Positions 9,601-16,927 of a stretch of DNA of 64,000 nucleotides are shown one piece after another. This DNA comes from an uncultured bacterium (GTDB lineage: Bacteria > Planctomycetota > UBA1135). The stretch covers positions 25,743 through 89,742 of the forward strand of contig CALFOT010000011.1 in NCBI GenBank assembly GCA_937919925.1. The letters are read 5' to 3'. Within the stretch, counting starts at the first letter, position 1; each line of letters starts with the position of its first letter. The translations under genes were made by a program, and so were the position numbers. The notes under the pieces were generated by a model, which did no database searches, was not told the origin of the DNA, and was given only the letters and a program-made list of their open reading frames with translations.

Positions 9601-10426
9601 TCCCGCCATGGTGTTGGAGCCCCAAGGCTACCGCCTTGAGGAAGTTTCGCGCGACGGATTAAATGAGTTGTGGGATATGGATCTCCACATTGCTTACGCC
9701 ATCAAAGCCGATGATTCTGCTGCCGCCATCGGCAAACTCACCATGGGTGGCGTGCAAGGTGCCGCAATCCGCGAAGCTCTCGCGCAACTGTCGCCGCAAG
9801 AAATCGATCAAGCCTTACGTCAGCTCTCTGCGCAAATGGTTAAAGGGTTGAATTTGCGAACCGCGCAAGTTAGCGATATGGAAATCACCGGTGGACCATT
9901 GGTGATTGACTTTGACGGCGTCATCCCTGAATTTGTGCAGCGCCGTGAAAACAGCAATGGCGCGCGTTTGCGCATCCCGGAACTTGGCCTAGCAGATGGG
10001 CTCGGGCCAGCCGAGCGCCAGTACAACTTCGTGATGCGTGCGGCGCAGCGTGTCCGCACCAGCGTACAACTGGATACTGGCAGCGGCTGGACTCTAGAGT
10101 ACGGTCCGGAAAACAGTAGTGAAATCCGTGATGGCTTCCGCTATGACTTCGCCGTGGAGAAAGATGCGCAACACCTCTTGGTGAGGCGCACTCTGGAAAT
10201 GCGCGGTACCGCAATCTCGGCTGCGGATTTCCCATCTTTCATCGCCACAATGAAAGCATTGGAAAATCAAGAAACGCGCGCAGTTCGCCTCACCGAAGTT
10301 GTGGGTGAAGAGGTGCTCGAACCAGCTCTTGAGGAAGCTGTGCTTGAGGAAGCTCCTCTTGAGGAAGCTGTGCTTGAGAATACGGTTGGGAATGAAGATC
10401 CCGAAACCGAAACTCAAGAACTGTAA
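6668..10426 (+). CDS. Exported DUF3857/transglutaminase-like paralogue lacking the catalytic cysteine
   Basis: A 1252-residue protein with a cleavable signal peptide. Its layout matches its upstream neighbour: helical repeats ('FIDAYRRLAEYQIRHGELAA' is TPR-like), a DUF3857-like middle ('SLDPGDVIETVYDRY') and a transglutaminase-like C-terminal part. Where the neighbour has 'FGDCKDKSILLRAML', this protein has 'RGNPTFLLSALYRLAGIPHE', so the catalytic cysteine is missing. The equivalent histidine and aspartate are not evident. It may be a structural or substrate-binding partner. A strong Shine-Dalgarno (AAGGAGGAC) sits inside the end of the upstream gene. The C-terminus carries LEEA(V/P) repeats from a 15-bp tandem DNA repeat. 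Its 3' end overlaps convergent gshA by 13 bp. Confidence 0.75.
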   Translation: MITILAISTLLLASPAATLQTAQVSTSKLSSELIVGHPGLFNGDVDSVRNDLLEAMLNDRSSPLLGAAAHQALLLSEYCSTNMDPTLLAQLIEGVDNGAASADIRSLYIQELQRSRFQDISPLQLPQRPPHQNDLFDHWFTNWRVLQPWGELDHPTPMRAATIPPDPRQLQVVDPANGQTRTWQTLTRTSNRTWIRPDNLAWQNVGCGYAALWVRAEPQVAMLELHADEAMRAWWNGMPTFEALREGLPERKDTFQAYVNVQAGWNLLLVQYENGQDLFLGGRLLTRDGRLLPFYEWEDATSAPELPAVPMPAEILDLAYWQPLGNDPWDVILRCALALHHNRADLALATPEPPAMSNQQMAAWLNWQHHAYRQAYHLSPSVVRNRLLEIEARSSELACNDVGLELFAAARLQEEDKREEALTLTRALVAAHPDIYAARRLEAAILLEIDRSGTLAQPVIEAIAASFPQADWPLEQLESFATDHGDRARALLYAKARLTTNTEGGWNLIDLLLESSDPEQIQLAHDLFARAAFEEPDHYSTKRIQRQLWHIDGKQDKVLAELRAEVVRTPNFIDAYRRLAEYQIRHGELAAATQAYETILNLDPSNEQALRTLKVLANQDDAAEFFATFGPDVAAQLAQRQSIAGDNSTAMLLDSGMVYMLADGGLIYRVHNLDLALDRNGTEVLHEMGVVGSPQLARIITSDGGILEPHQVNDSFVMPSLDPGDVIETVYDRYIPGLFGLAANPGIWNFSSFEQPFALSRWVIFVPNGAPGFLREHNFDGGHEVLDWKNGKVHIFNRAENARLEPEVLMPSEMELLPWVAFGNDTPLERVAEKWRTYFLWQTSLPADTELELRTFLATLDQSGSNLEKAQRIYAAVTQLILDFNDDGNLVDVWTLKRGNPTFLLSALYRLAGIPHEWSLLQTSAPELKENPLTPFTSGADFVYPALRVAEAGAEPVWMLLLTRGTPFGELSPALLGAPAMVLEPQGYRLEEVSRDGLNELWDMDLHIAYAIKADDSAAAIGKLTMGGVQGAAIREALAQLSPQEIDQALRQLSAQMVKGLNLRTAQVSDMEITGGPLVIDFDGVIPEFVQRRENSNGARLRIPELGLADGLGPAERQYNFVMRAAQRVRTSVQLDTGSGWTLEYGPENSSEIRDGFRYDFAVEKDAQHLLVRRTLEMRGTAISAADFPSFIATMKALENQETRAVRLTEVVGEEVLEPALEEAVLEEAPLEEAVLENTVGNEDPETETQEL
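10328..10381 (+). repeat. 15-bp tandem repeat encoding LEEAV/P
   Basis: The unit CTTGAGGAAGCT plus three bases (GTG, CCT, GTG) is repeated three times, and a fourth partial copy follows. It encodes an acidic Leu-Glu-Glu-Ala-(Val/Pro) repeat at the C-terminus of the second transglutaminase-like protein. Near-identical copies suggest slippage and possible length variation between strains. Confidence 0.9.
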
Positions 10427-11721
10427 GAACAACAATAGGGAGCGAGGATGGATTGAAGATCTGCTCCAGCACCTTTGCGCGTGATCTCAGCGGCGGTACG
10501 TTCGGCAAGCGAACGGCCGTCGGCGAGTAACTCGCGTAGCGGATCCAAAAAGGGTTCCGCGCTGGCCGACGGTTTCGCCATCTTCAGCAACTCGCGGGCA
10601 AAATCAAGCAACGGTTTGCCGTCAGGTGTCGCTCCAGCAAGAGCCGAACGATGGGCCCGATGCCAGGTTTCGAGGCGTTCTCCGAAACTCCAATGCGCCG
10701 TCAGAGCCGCTGCATGCTGCAGCGCATCCTGGTTGTAAAACAAACCCTCCACCAACGCCGCAAGGGCCAGGGCGTACTCCGGTGGCACCGTATCGGCGCA
10801 GCGCAGTTCGACCTGCGGGCGAAAACGAACTTCAGGGAATGGCGTTGAGAGATGTAAATCCCAATCGGCCTCGGTGGCTTCCCCTGACTGCATAAAATCG
10901 CGAAAACTCGCACCGCGCTTATCCACCAGCTTGCCATCTCTTTCAATAAACAGCATGGGCACATCTAACACCCAATCGATGTAATCATCAAAGGTGCTGT
11001 CGGGCGCGATCAGTGTTTCAATCAAGCCACAGCGCGAATTGTCGGTTTTTGTCCAAACATGGCCGCGCCAGCTCATATAACCACTTAACTCCCCCGCACG
11101 CACCAGCGAGTTCGCGAAAATCGCGTTAAACAGCGGGGCAAGTTGAAACACCGTGCGCAGCTTCAACATGGCATCTTCTTCGTGGTAGTGGTCAAAGTTG
11201 ATCTGCACGCCCGCAGTCGCTTTCATCATCCAAATACCCAGCTCACCAGCTTGCTGCAGCCACGGTTCCAAATAGTTGTAGCGGCTTTTGGGCAAACGCC
11301 GAATATCCTCTGGGCGAGAACTTGGATTGGCGCCTAAGGCGAGAAAGCAGTAACCCTTTTCTGCGCGCAACTGGGCCAATAAACTGCGGTAGTGCCCAAC
11401 TTCACCTTGGAGTGCCGGTAAATCCACACAGGGCGTGGAGCCGAACTCAATCTGTGCACCTGGCTCCAGAGTGATGGCGCGGCCATCAGGAGCGGTGAGG
11501 CCCACCAAGTAACCTTGATCGAAATACTCACGCCAGCCAGTCTTTGCCGCTAAGCTCTTGAGGATTTCTTCGACCCCATCCGGGCCAAAATAGGACACGG
11601 TTTTGCCGCTGGAGTTGAGAATGAATTGTTCAAACTCTAGCCCCAACTTGCCGGAGCCTTGTGGGCGGTGGCCCTTTTCAAGAGCAGCACGTAGCTGCGA
11701 ACGGTTGGTCAAAATGGTCAT
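10414..11721 (-). CDS. gshA: Glutamate-cysteine ligase (GCS2, plant/proteobacterial type)
   Basis: About 435 residues. It ligates glutamate and cysteine with ATP to form gamma-glutamylcysteine, the first step of glutathione synthesis. Family features include 'GKLGLEFEQFI' near the N-terminus, 'ITLEPGAQIEFGSTP', and the central 'TAGVQINFDHYHEEDA' and 'YMSWRGHVWTKTD' segments. The ORF track begins at 11757, but those extra codons lie inside the tRNA-Sec gene. ATG 11721 is chosen because it starts 7 nt after the tRNA 3' end. No Shine-Dalgarno fits in that gap, so translation initiation is unusual or the mRNA is processed at the tRNA end. No gshB is present in the window. Confidence 0.88.
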   Translation of the reverse strand: MTILTNRSQLRAALEKGHRPQGSGKLGLEFEQFILNSSGKTVSYFGPDGVEEILKSLAAKTGWREYFDQGYLVGLTAPDGRAITLEPGAQIEFGSTPCVDLPALQGEVGHYRSLLAQLRAEKGYCFLALGANPSSRPEDIRRLPKSRYNYLEPWLQQAGELGIWMMKATAGVQINFDHYHEEDAMLKLRTVFQLAPLFNAIFANSLVRAGELSGYMSWRGHVWTKTDNSRCGLIETLIAPDSTFDDYIDWVLDVPMLFIERDGKLVDKRGASFRDFMQSGEATEADWDLHLSTPFPEVRFRPQVELRCADTVPPEYALALAALVEGLFYNQDALQHAAALTAHWSFGERLETWHRAHRSALAGATPDGKPLLDFARELLKMAKPSASAEPFLDPLRELLADGRSLAERTAAEITRKGAGADLQSILAPYCCSYSS

Positions 11722-11728
11722 GACAGGA

Positions 11729-11825
11729 TGGCGGGAGTGCATGGGAATCGAACCCACCGGGCGCCGCCGTGCGACACCCCACCGGCTTTGAAGGCCAGAC
11801 AGGACACCAGCCCCGATCCACTCCC
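11729..11825 (-). tRNA. selC: Selenocysteine tRNA (anticodon UCA)
   Basis: The minus strand folds as a tRNA-Sec of about 97 nt including an encoded CCA. The acceptor begins GGGAGTG and ends CACTCCCG-CCA. The D-stem has 6 bp (CGGGGC/GTCCTG) around a TGGT loop. The anticodon arm CTGGC-CTTCAAA-GCCGG carries anticodon TCA, and the loop matches that of E. coli selC. A long GC-rich variable arm (GGGGTGTCGCACGGCGGCGCCC) is followed by a T-arm with TTCGATT. The eighth acceptor position appears to be G-G, a small departure from the usual 8-bp stem. selD lies 58 nt upstream and gshA begins 7 nt downstream, so one transcript could carry all three. Confidence 0.95.
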
Positions 11826-11883
11826 TCCTGTTGGACGCACATGATAGCGAACGCCAGCTGATGGTTACTCGATTCCACGATTT

Positions 11884-12912
11884 TCAAGACAAAACTACTT
11901 GGGCTGGACCTTCGCGAACTTCCCCCACCCAACTAAAAGGTTCTTCAGCGGGCATCGCATCTTCGAAATCGCGACAACGCTCGGCCGGCACACAAATCAG
12001 CAAGCCGCCGGAAGTTTCGGCATCGAAACCAATGCTACTGAACCACTCGGGCACGCCTGCATCGATGGTGACTAAGGAAGCTAAAGTTTCGCGGCCACGC
12101 GCGGCTCCACCGGAGAATACGCCGTTTTGGGCATGTGCGGCGGCACCTTGGTAAAGCGGCACCGCGGCACTTTCCAGGTGCAAAACCATGTTCGAGGCGC
12201 GGGCGATATTCCCAGCGTGACCGAGTAAGCCAAAACCGGTGATGTCGGTGCCCGCTTTCACACCCGCAGCGCGCATCGCACGCGCGCCATATTGATTCAA
12301 GCGGCGCATCATCGCAATTGCTGCCGCCAGCTCTGCGGCCGAGGCCAAGCCGCGTTTATCCGCAATCGTTACCGAGGCAGATCCCACCGGCTTGGTGAGT
12401 GCTAGGCGATCCCCCGGACGTGCTGCCCCATTGGTGACCAGAAATTCCTCATCCACCTCGCCGTAGACCGCGAAGCCAAACAAAGGTTCTTCCACCAAAA
12501 CGGAATGGCCACCGACCCACAAGGCGCCGGCTTCCAGTACCACTTCTACAGCAGCTTTAAAAAGCGGCTCAAGAATGTCCTGACCCCATTCGCGTGGAAA
12601 GCCGGCGAGGTTCAGCACCACACTCGGTTCGCCACCGGAGGCGTAAATATCCGACAAAGAGTTAGCCGCAGCAATCGCGCCATAAGCAGCGGCATCATCC
12701 ACCACCGGAGGGAAAAAATCGACCGTATGCAAGCCAACTTTGCCATTGGCCTGCCGAATGGCGCCAACATCATCGTAACCGTCAGGGCCGGCGAGAAGAT
12801 GAGGCGACTGCGCTGCGGGTGCAACCACTCGCAAAACTTGCGAGAGTTGCCCCTGGGGTAGTTTGGCCGCTCAGCCACCGCTGGCTGCGTAATCGGTTAG
12901 ACGTTTCGTCAT
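11884..12912 (-). CDS. selD: Selenophosphate synthetase, itself a selenoprotein (Sec14)
   Basis: About 342 residues when read through an in-frame TGA. It makes selenophosphate from selenide and ATP, the selenium donor for SelA. From ATG 12912 the frame reads MTKRLTDYAASGG-U-AAKLPQG. The TGA at 12871-12873 falls exactly at the family's catalytic Cys/Sec position (S-G-G-[C/U]-x-x-K). Downstream, 'TVDFFPPVVDDAAAYGAIAA' and 'GGHSVLVEEPLFG' are typical SelD segments. The ORF track starts only at 12834 because it treats TGA as stop, losing 26 residues. Adjacent selC and the nearby selA support decoding as selenocysteine. A hairpin follows the UGA at the expected distance. Confidence 0.95.
12822..12849 (-). 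promoter_or_regulatory. SECIS-like hairpin downstream of the selD UGA
   Basis: In the selD message the sequence CAAC-T-CTCGCAA-GTT-TTGCGAG-TG-GTTG forms a perfect 7-bp stem with a GTT loop, extended by 4 bp beyond a small internal loop. The loop begins 33 nt after the UGA codon, within the usual spacing of bacterial SECIS elements that bind SelB. The assignment is from position and fold only. Confidence 0.65.
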
Positions 12913-13004
12913 GGCAAGATTTTAGCGAAAAAAGCCTTAAAATGAGGTTTTTGCTTAGGGAATCAGGCAATTAGGTCGATTTATCTAAGTTTCCACTTTT
13001 TCTG

Positions 13005-15584
13005 GTGGACTCCTTTGTTGCCTTGAAAGTTGCCGACATCACTAGTTTCTGGAATTTTTTGGTTGGATTTTCCAGTCAGGATGAGTCCGGGGTTCGGCGT
13101 AATTCTCGATTTGCCAGCTATGTGTTTTTTGTCATCGGCGCGCCGTATTTTGTTTTTTGGTATTGGGCCGGAATCCCTGCAGCCTCCTATGCAATTGCCG
13201 TCGGCGAACTGATGAGTGTGGGTGCCTTAATTTGGCACCAGCAAGGGCGCTCCGCCTACGTGGCTGCCAATGTGCAGCTTTATTACTTCACTGGACTCCT
13301 GATTTGGCTGTTGTATCCGCTCGGCGGGGTCGGTTCGATTGCATCCGCTTGGTTGCTGACGCCCCCGCTACTGGCGGCAGTGATGATTGGTTTCCGCAGT
13401 TGTGCGGTCACTTCCATGATGAGTTTGAGTGCCGCTGTCGGTTACTGGGCCTGGGAAGTCTATTTTGGCGCTATCCCCAACCAAGTGCCAGCCTACGCTC
13501 ACGATGCCTTTAACCTCATTGAAATCACCGGAGCCCTTTCTGCTGTGGTCATGCTGACCGGTGTGTTGGTGGCGAGCACGCGCAGCGAACAAATGAAGCG
13601 CCAGCGTGCCGAAGAAGGTTTGCAGGCTACTGTGCAGCAGATCAAGGATGGTATTTTTGTGGTCGAATGGCAAGACCACAACGCGCAACCAGGCAACTTG
13701 GAAATTGTGCTGAGTAACGCCGCTGGTCACGCCATTTTGGCGGATATGCCCGAAGCTCCCTTGGACTTGGAGCAATGGTTCCAAAGTGGGCCAGCAGAAC
13801 AACATTTGGTGCACCTTGCGCGCTCCACCAAAATCCATCAAACAGTTCACTTGGTTCATCCATTTTCCGATAAACGTTTTGATATCAACGTGGCGCACTG
13901 GGGCAGCCGCCTGATTTTGACTTTGCATGATGTCACCAGCCGCGCCCTCACCGAAGAGCAGCTCAAAAAGGCCAGCCAACACGCGAATGAGGCCAACCGC
14001 GCAAAGAGCGATTTTTTAGCCAATATGAGCCACGAAATTCGCACACCGATGAATGGCATCATTGGTATGGCCGAGCTCGCGCTCGAAACCGAGTTGGACC
14101 CCGACCAATTTGAGTTTTTAAGCACCATTCGCAGTTGTGCGGATTCGATGCTCAATTTACTCAATGACATACTTGACCTTTCCAGGATTGAAGCGGGCAA
14201 GATGGAACTGGAAGCCATCGAATTTAATCTCCATGAAGTATTAGAAATTGTACAAGACAACCTTAGCGCCCGCGCCACCATCAAAGATGTGGAGTGGAAC
14301 GCTTTGGCTGCGGAGGAAGTTCCATCCACCTTGGTTGGAGATCCGACCCGCCTCGGTCAAATCCTCCTGAACCTCGCCGGCAACGCAATGAAATTCACTT
14401 CACAAGGCGAGGTCGCCGTTGAGGTAGATGTGGTGAACCGTAGCGAAGATGAAGTTCGCTTGCGTTTTGAAGTGCGCGACACCGGTACTGGCATTGCCGA
14501 AGATGCCTTAGCCACTCTGTTTGAAAAATTCACGCAAGCCGATTCCTCCACCACGCGCACGCACGGCGGTTCGGGTCTGGGGTTGGCGATTACGCGTGAA
14601 TTGGTGGATTTAATGGATGGCCGGCTTGGGGCACTCAGTACCCTCGGAGAAGGCTCGGTTTTCTGGGTGGAACTTGATTTTCCCGTAGTAAAGAACCGTG
14701 TTTCCAGTTCCGGTACCGCCGAACAGTTAGTCGGGCGGCGCGTGCTCATCGTGGATGATACGGCCACCAACCAGAGAGTCTTGTCCGCACAAATCCGGCG
14801 TATGGGATGCCGCTATGAAACCGCCGATAACGCCACCCAAGCACTGGCGCGGATTCAGGAAGCCGTCGCCGCAGGGGATGCTTTCGCGGTCATGATAAGT
14901 GATAAACACATGCCTGGCATGAGTGGCATGCAGTTAGCTCATCAAATCCGCCAAGACAGTTCTTTGGATGAGTTACGGATGATGTTGATGTCGTCCAATC
15001 ACGACCGCGGCGATAGTGTGCTGGCACGTACTTCCGGTTTCTGCTCGCATTTAACCAAACCCGTGAAGTTTCCACACTTGAAGCGTGAGTTACTGCAAAT
15101 TCTAGGTGACCAGACTCCTACTCAGCAAAACCACCGGCGGCAGGCGGCGCTCACGGTGGAAGCAAAGGATGAACTCTCACAAAATGATTTGAAGAGCATC
15201 ACGGGTAGAGTTTTACTAGCCGAGGACAATCCGGTAAACCGCAAGCTTGCAGAACGCATGCTGGCAAAAACGGGAGTGGAAGTCACGTCGGTTGGTAACG
15301 GTTTGGAAGCCTTGCACGCAGTGGCCAGTGGAATGTTTGATTTGGTATTCATGGATTGCCAAATGCCTGAACTCGATGGTTATGAAGCCACCCAAAGGAT
15401 TCGTGCTCTGAGCCCTCCCCACAGCACGATCCCAGTGATTGCCTTAACCGCAAACGCGATGGTGGGCGACCGGCGCAAATGCATGTCGGCGGGCATGGAT
15501 GACTACCTCTCCAAGCCGCTGCACCAGGAACGGCTATTTGAAGCTTTGCGTAAGTGGCTCGTCGGCGACCGACATCGCGCCTAA
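13005..15584 (+). CDS. Hybrid sensor histidine kinase with two receiver domains
   Basis: An 859-residue signalling protein. About six membrane segments occupy residues 35-190, followed by a PAS-like region to about 310 and a short coiled coil. The HisKA motif '[19 protein letters not shown]' has its phospho-histidine near residue 343. The HATPase domain carries 'GTGIAEDAL' and 'GGSGLGLAI'. Two receiver domains follow, with acceptor aspartates near 632 ('MISDKHMPG') and 783 ('[11 protein letters not shown]'). The layout fits a phosphorelay kinase, but no Hpt domain or partner regulator is adjacent. The GTG start at 13005 is the first available in frame and has no clear Shine-Dalgarno. It is divergent from selD. 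The input signal is unknown. Confidence 0.9.
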   Translation: MDSFVALKVADITSFWNFLVGFSSQDESGVRRNSRFASYVFFVIGAPYFVFWYWAGIPAASYAIAVGELMSVGALIWHQQGRSAYVAANVQLYYFTGLLIWLLYPLGGVGSIASAWLLTPPLLAAVMIGFRSCAVTSMMSLSAAVGYWAWEVYFGAIPNQVPAYAHDAFNLIEITGALSAVVMLTGVLVASTRSEQMKRQRAEEGLQATVQQIKDGIFVVEWQDHNAQPGNLEIVLSNAAGHAILADMPEAPLDLEQWFQSGPAEQHLVHLARSTKIHQTVHLVHPFSDKRFDINVAHWGSRLILTLHDVTSRALTEEQLKKASQHANEANRAKSDFLANMSHEIRTPMNGIIGMAELALETELDPDQFEFLSTIRSCADSMLNLLNDILDLSRIEAGKMELEAIEFNLHEVLEIVQDNLSARATIKDVEWNALAAEEVPSTLVGDPTRLGQILLNLAGNAMKFTSQGEVAVEVDVVNRSEDEVRLRFEVRDTGTGIAEDALATLFEKFTQADSSTTRTHGGSGLGLAITRELVDLMDGRLGALSTLGEGSVFWVELDFPVVKNRVSSSGTAEQLVGRRVLIVDDTATNQRVLSAQIRRMGCRYETADNATQALARIQEAVAAGDAFAVMISDKHMPGMSGMQLAHQIRQDSSLDELRMMLMSSNHDRGDSVLARTSGFCSHLTKPVKFPHLKRELLQILGDQTPTQQNHRRQAALTVEAKDELSQNDLKSITGRVLLAEDNPVNRKLAERMLAKTGVEVTSVGNGLEALHAVASGMFDLVFMDCQMPELDGYEATQRIRALSPPHSTIPVIALTANAMVGDRRKCMSAGMDDYLSKPLHQERLFEALRKWLVGDRHRA

Positions 15585-15610
15585 GCCATTCTCTCTGCTA
15601 TTTTGGGCGC

Positions 15611-16927
15611 ATGCACTTTCGCCCCTCCCCACGCCTTTTGCTGGTGGCGCTGTTCCTGTTCGGCTATCCTTCTTGGGGGTTTGCTGCGCCACAAGCGCCA
15701 GCCAAAGCGCCCAGCAACAAGCAACAAACCCAGCTGGTCGAAGAATATATGGCACTCGACTTGCGTGACCACCATGCCTTCGAGCGTGGCATGGCGATTG
15801 TTGCCGAGCTGCAAGCGGTGTCCCTGGCGCGCGCCCAAGAGCTAAGCAAATGGCGCAAGAGTTTGGCTAAACTCGACCTCAAAGCCCACCGCACTTTGGA
15901 GAAAAAATCCGGCCACTATTTTTATTGGGAGAAGCAGCGCAGCGGTTTTTTCATTGTTGGCGGCAATACCAAAAAACCCCGTGGTTTGTTAATTGGCATG
16001 CATGGTGGCGGACTCGGCTCTGGCGATGCCAATAGCAGTGCAGGAGCATTTTCCGCAGCGGTGAGCGCCTTGGATTTAGTTGGCATTTTCCCTGAGGTAC
16101 TCGAAAAAACCGAGTGTGGATGGACGGATTCTGGAACGGAGGAGTGGGTTATGGATTTAGTCGACGCGGCCATTCGCACTTGGGATATCGATCCCAATAT
16201 GGTGTTTTTCTCGGGGCATTCCATGGGTGGTTATGGCAGTTGGACTTTAGGCGGTCATCACGCCGATCGCGTGGCGGCTTTGGCCCCTTCTGCGGGTGCA
16301 CCCACGCCGGTTTACGACAAACCCGGTGGCGTCATCGTGGAAATTGATACGGGGATCGTAGCCAACCTTCGTAATGTACCGATGGTGGTTTACCAGAGTC
16401 TGGATGATCCACGCGTTCCACCGGACGCCAATCAAGCGGCCGTCAAAGATGTGGACAAAGCACGCGCACTTTGGGGGGGCTACGAAAATTTTGAATACTG
16501 GCAAGTTAATAGCCGCGCCCATGATTTGCCCGAAGGCGGTATGCGCGCTTTGTTGGACCGCATCATGCACTTTGTGCGCGAACCGCTGCCCCAAAAAATC
16601 GTCTGGCAACCTCACCTAGACTGGAAACATCAGTTCCACTGGTTGTGGTGGGAAAAGCCGATTTATGACGCCATCATCGTGGCGGAATTGGATCGTGAGA
16701 ACAATACCATTCGCATCCAGAGCAGTGCCGACCTCAACGGCCTATGGGTGCTACTTGATGAGCGGCTCGTCAATATGAAAAAGGAAGTCGTCATCCTAGT
16801 CAACGGCGTCGAAACGAATCGTGCCGTGCCTCAACCCAACCTCGGTGCCCTCCTACTGACTACCTCTGGCGCAGATACAGAGCTTTCTTTCTGTGCGCGC
16901 TTGCCCATCCGTGGTAACGTGAAATGA
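15611..16927 (+). CDS. Exported alpha/beta hydrolase (esterase or peptidase-like)
   Basis: About 438 residues from ATG 15611, which begins a clear signal peptide ('LLLVALFLFGYPSWGFAAP'). The ORF track's longer start lacks this logic and overlaps the kinase. The nucleophile elbow is 'FSGHSMGGYGSW' (Ser about 203) in an alpha/beta-hydrolase fold. 'GLLIGMHGGGLGSG' supplies the oxyanion-hole strand, and the late Asp/His appear in 'YQSLDDPRVPP' and 'SRAHDLPEGG'. This resembles LpqC or phospholipase/carboxylesterase-type secreted enzymes. The stop overlaps the start of the GH38-like gene (ATGA), so the pair may degrade an acylated glycan. The substrate cannot be told from the sequence. Confidence 0.75.
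   Translation: MHFRPSPRLLLVALFLFGYPSWGFAAPQAPAKAPSNKQQTQLVEEYMALDLRDHHAFERGMAIVAELQAVSLARAQELSKWRKSLAKLDLKAHRTLEKKSGHYFYWEKQRSGFFIVGGNTKKPRGLLIGMHGGGLGSGDANSSAGAFSAAVSALDLVGIFPEVLEKTECGWTDSGTEEWVMDLVDAAIRTWDIDPNMVFFSGHSMGGYGSWTLGGHHADRVAALAPSAGAPTPVYDKPGGVIVEIDTGIVANLRNVPMVVYQSLDDPRVPPDANQAAVKDVDKARALWGGYENFEYWQVNSRAHDLPEGGMRALLDRIMHFVREPLPQKIVWQPHLDWKHQFHWLWWEKPIYDAIIVAELDRENNTIRIQSSADLNGLWVLLDERLVNMKKEVVILVNGVETNRAVPQPNLGALLLTTSGADTELSFCARLPIRGNVK

Noticed and set aside
8879-9625. Minus-strand ORF of 248 aa
   Set aside because: Antisense shadow of the second DUF3857 protein.
10414-10426. Possible frameshift at the gshA 3' end
   Set aside because: Simple 13-bp convergent overlap; gshA length is normal for the family.
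11722-11757. Longer gshA start inside tRNA-Sec
   Set aside because: These codons are the tRNA sequence itself and do not resemble the protein family.
12921-12960. Imperfect AAAAAGCCT/AGGTTTTT hairpin between selD and the kinase
   Set aside because: Both flanking genes point away from it, so it is not a terminator, and no promoter role could be shown.
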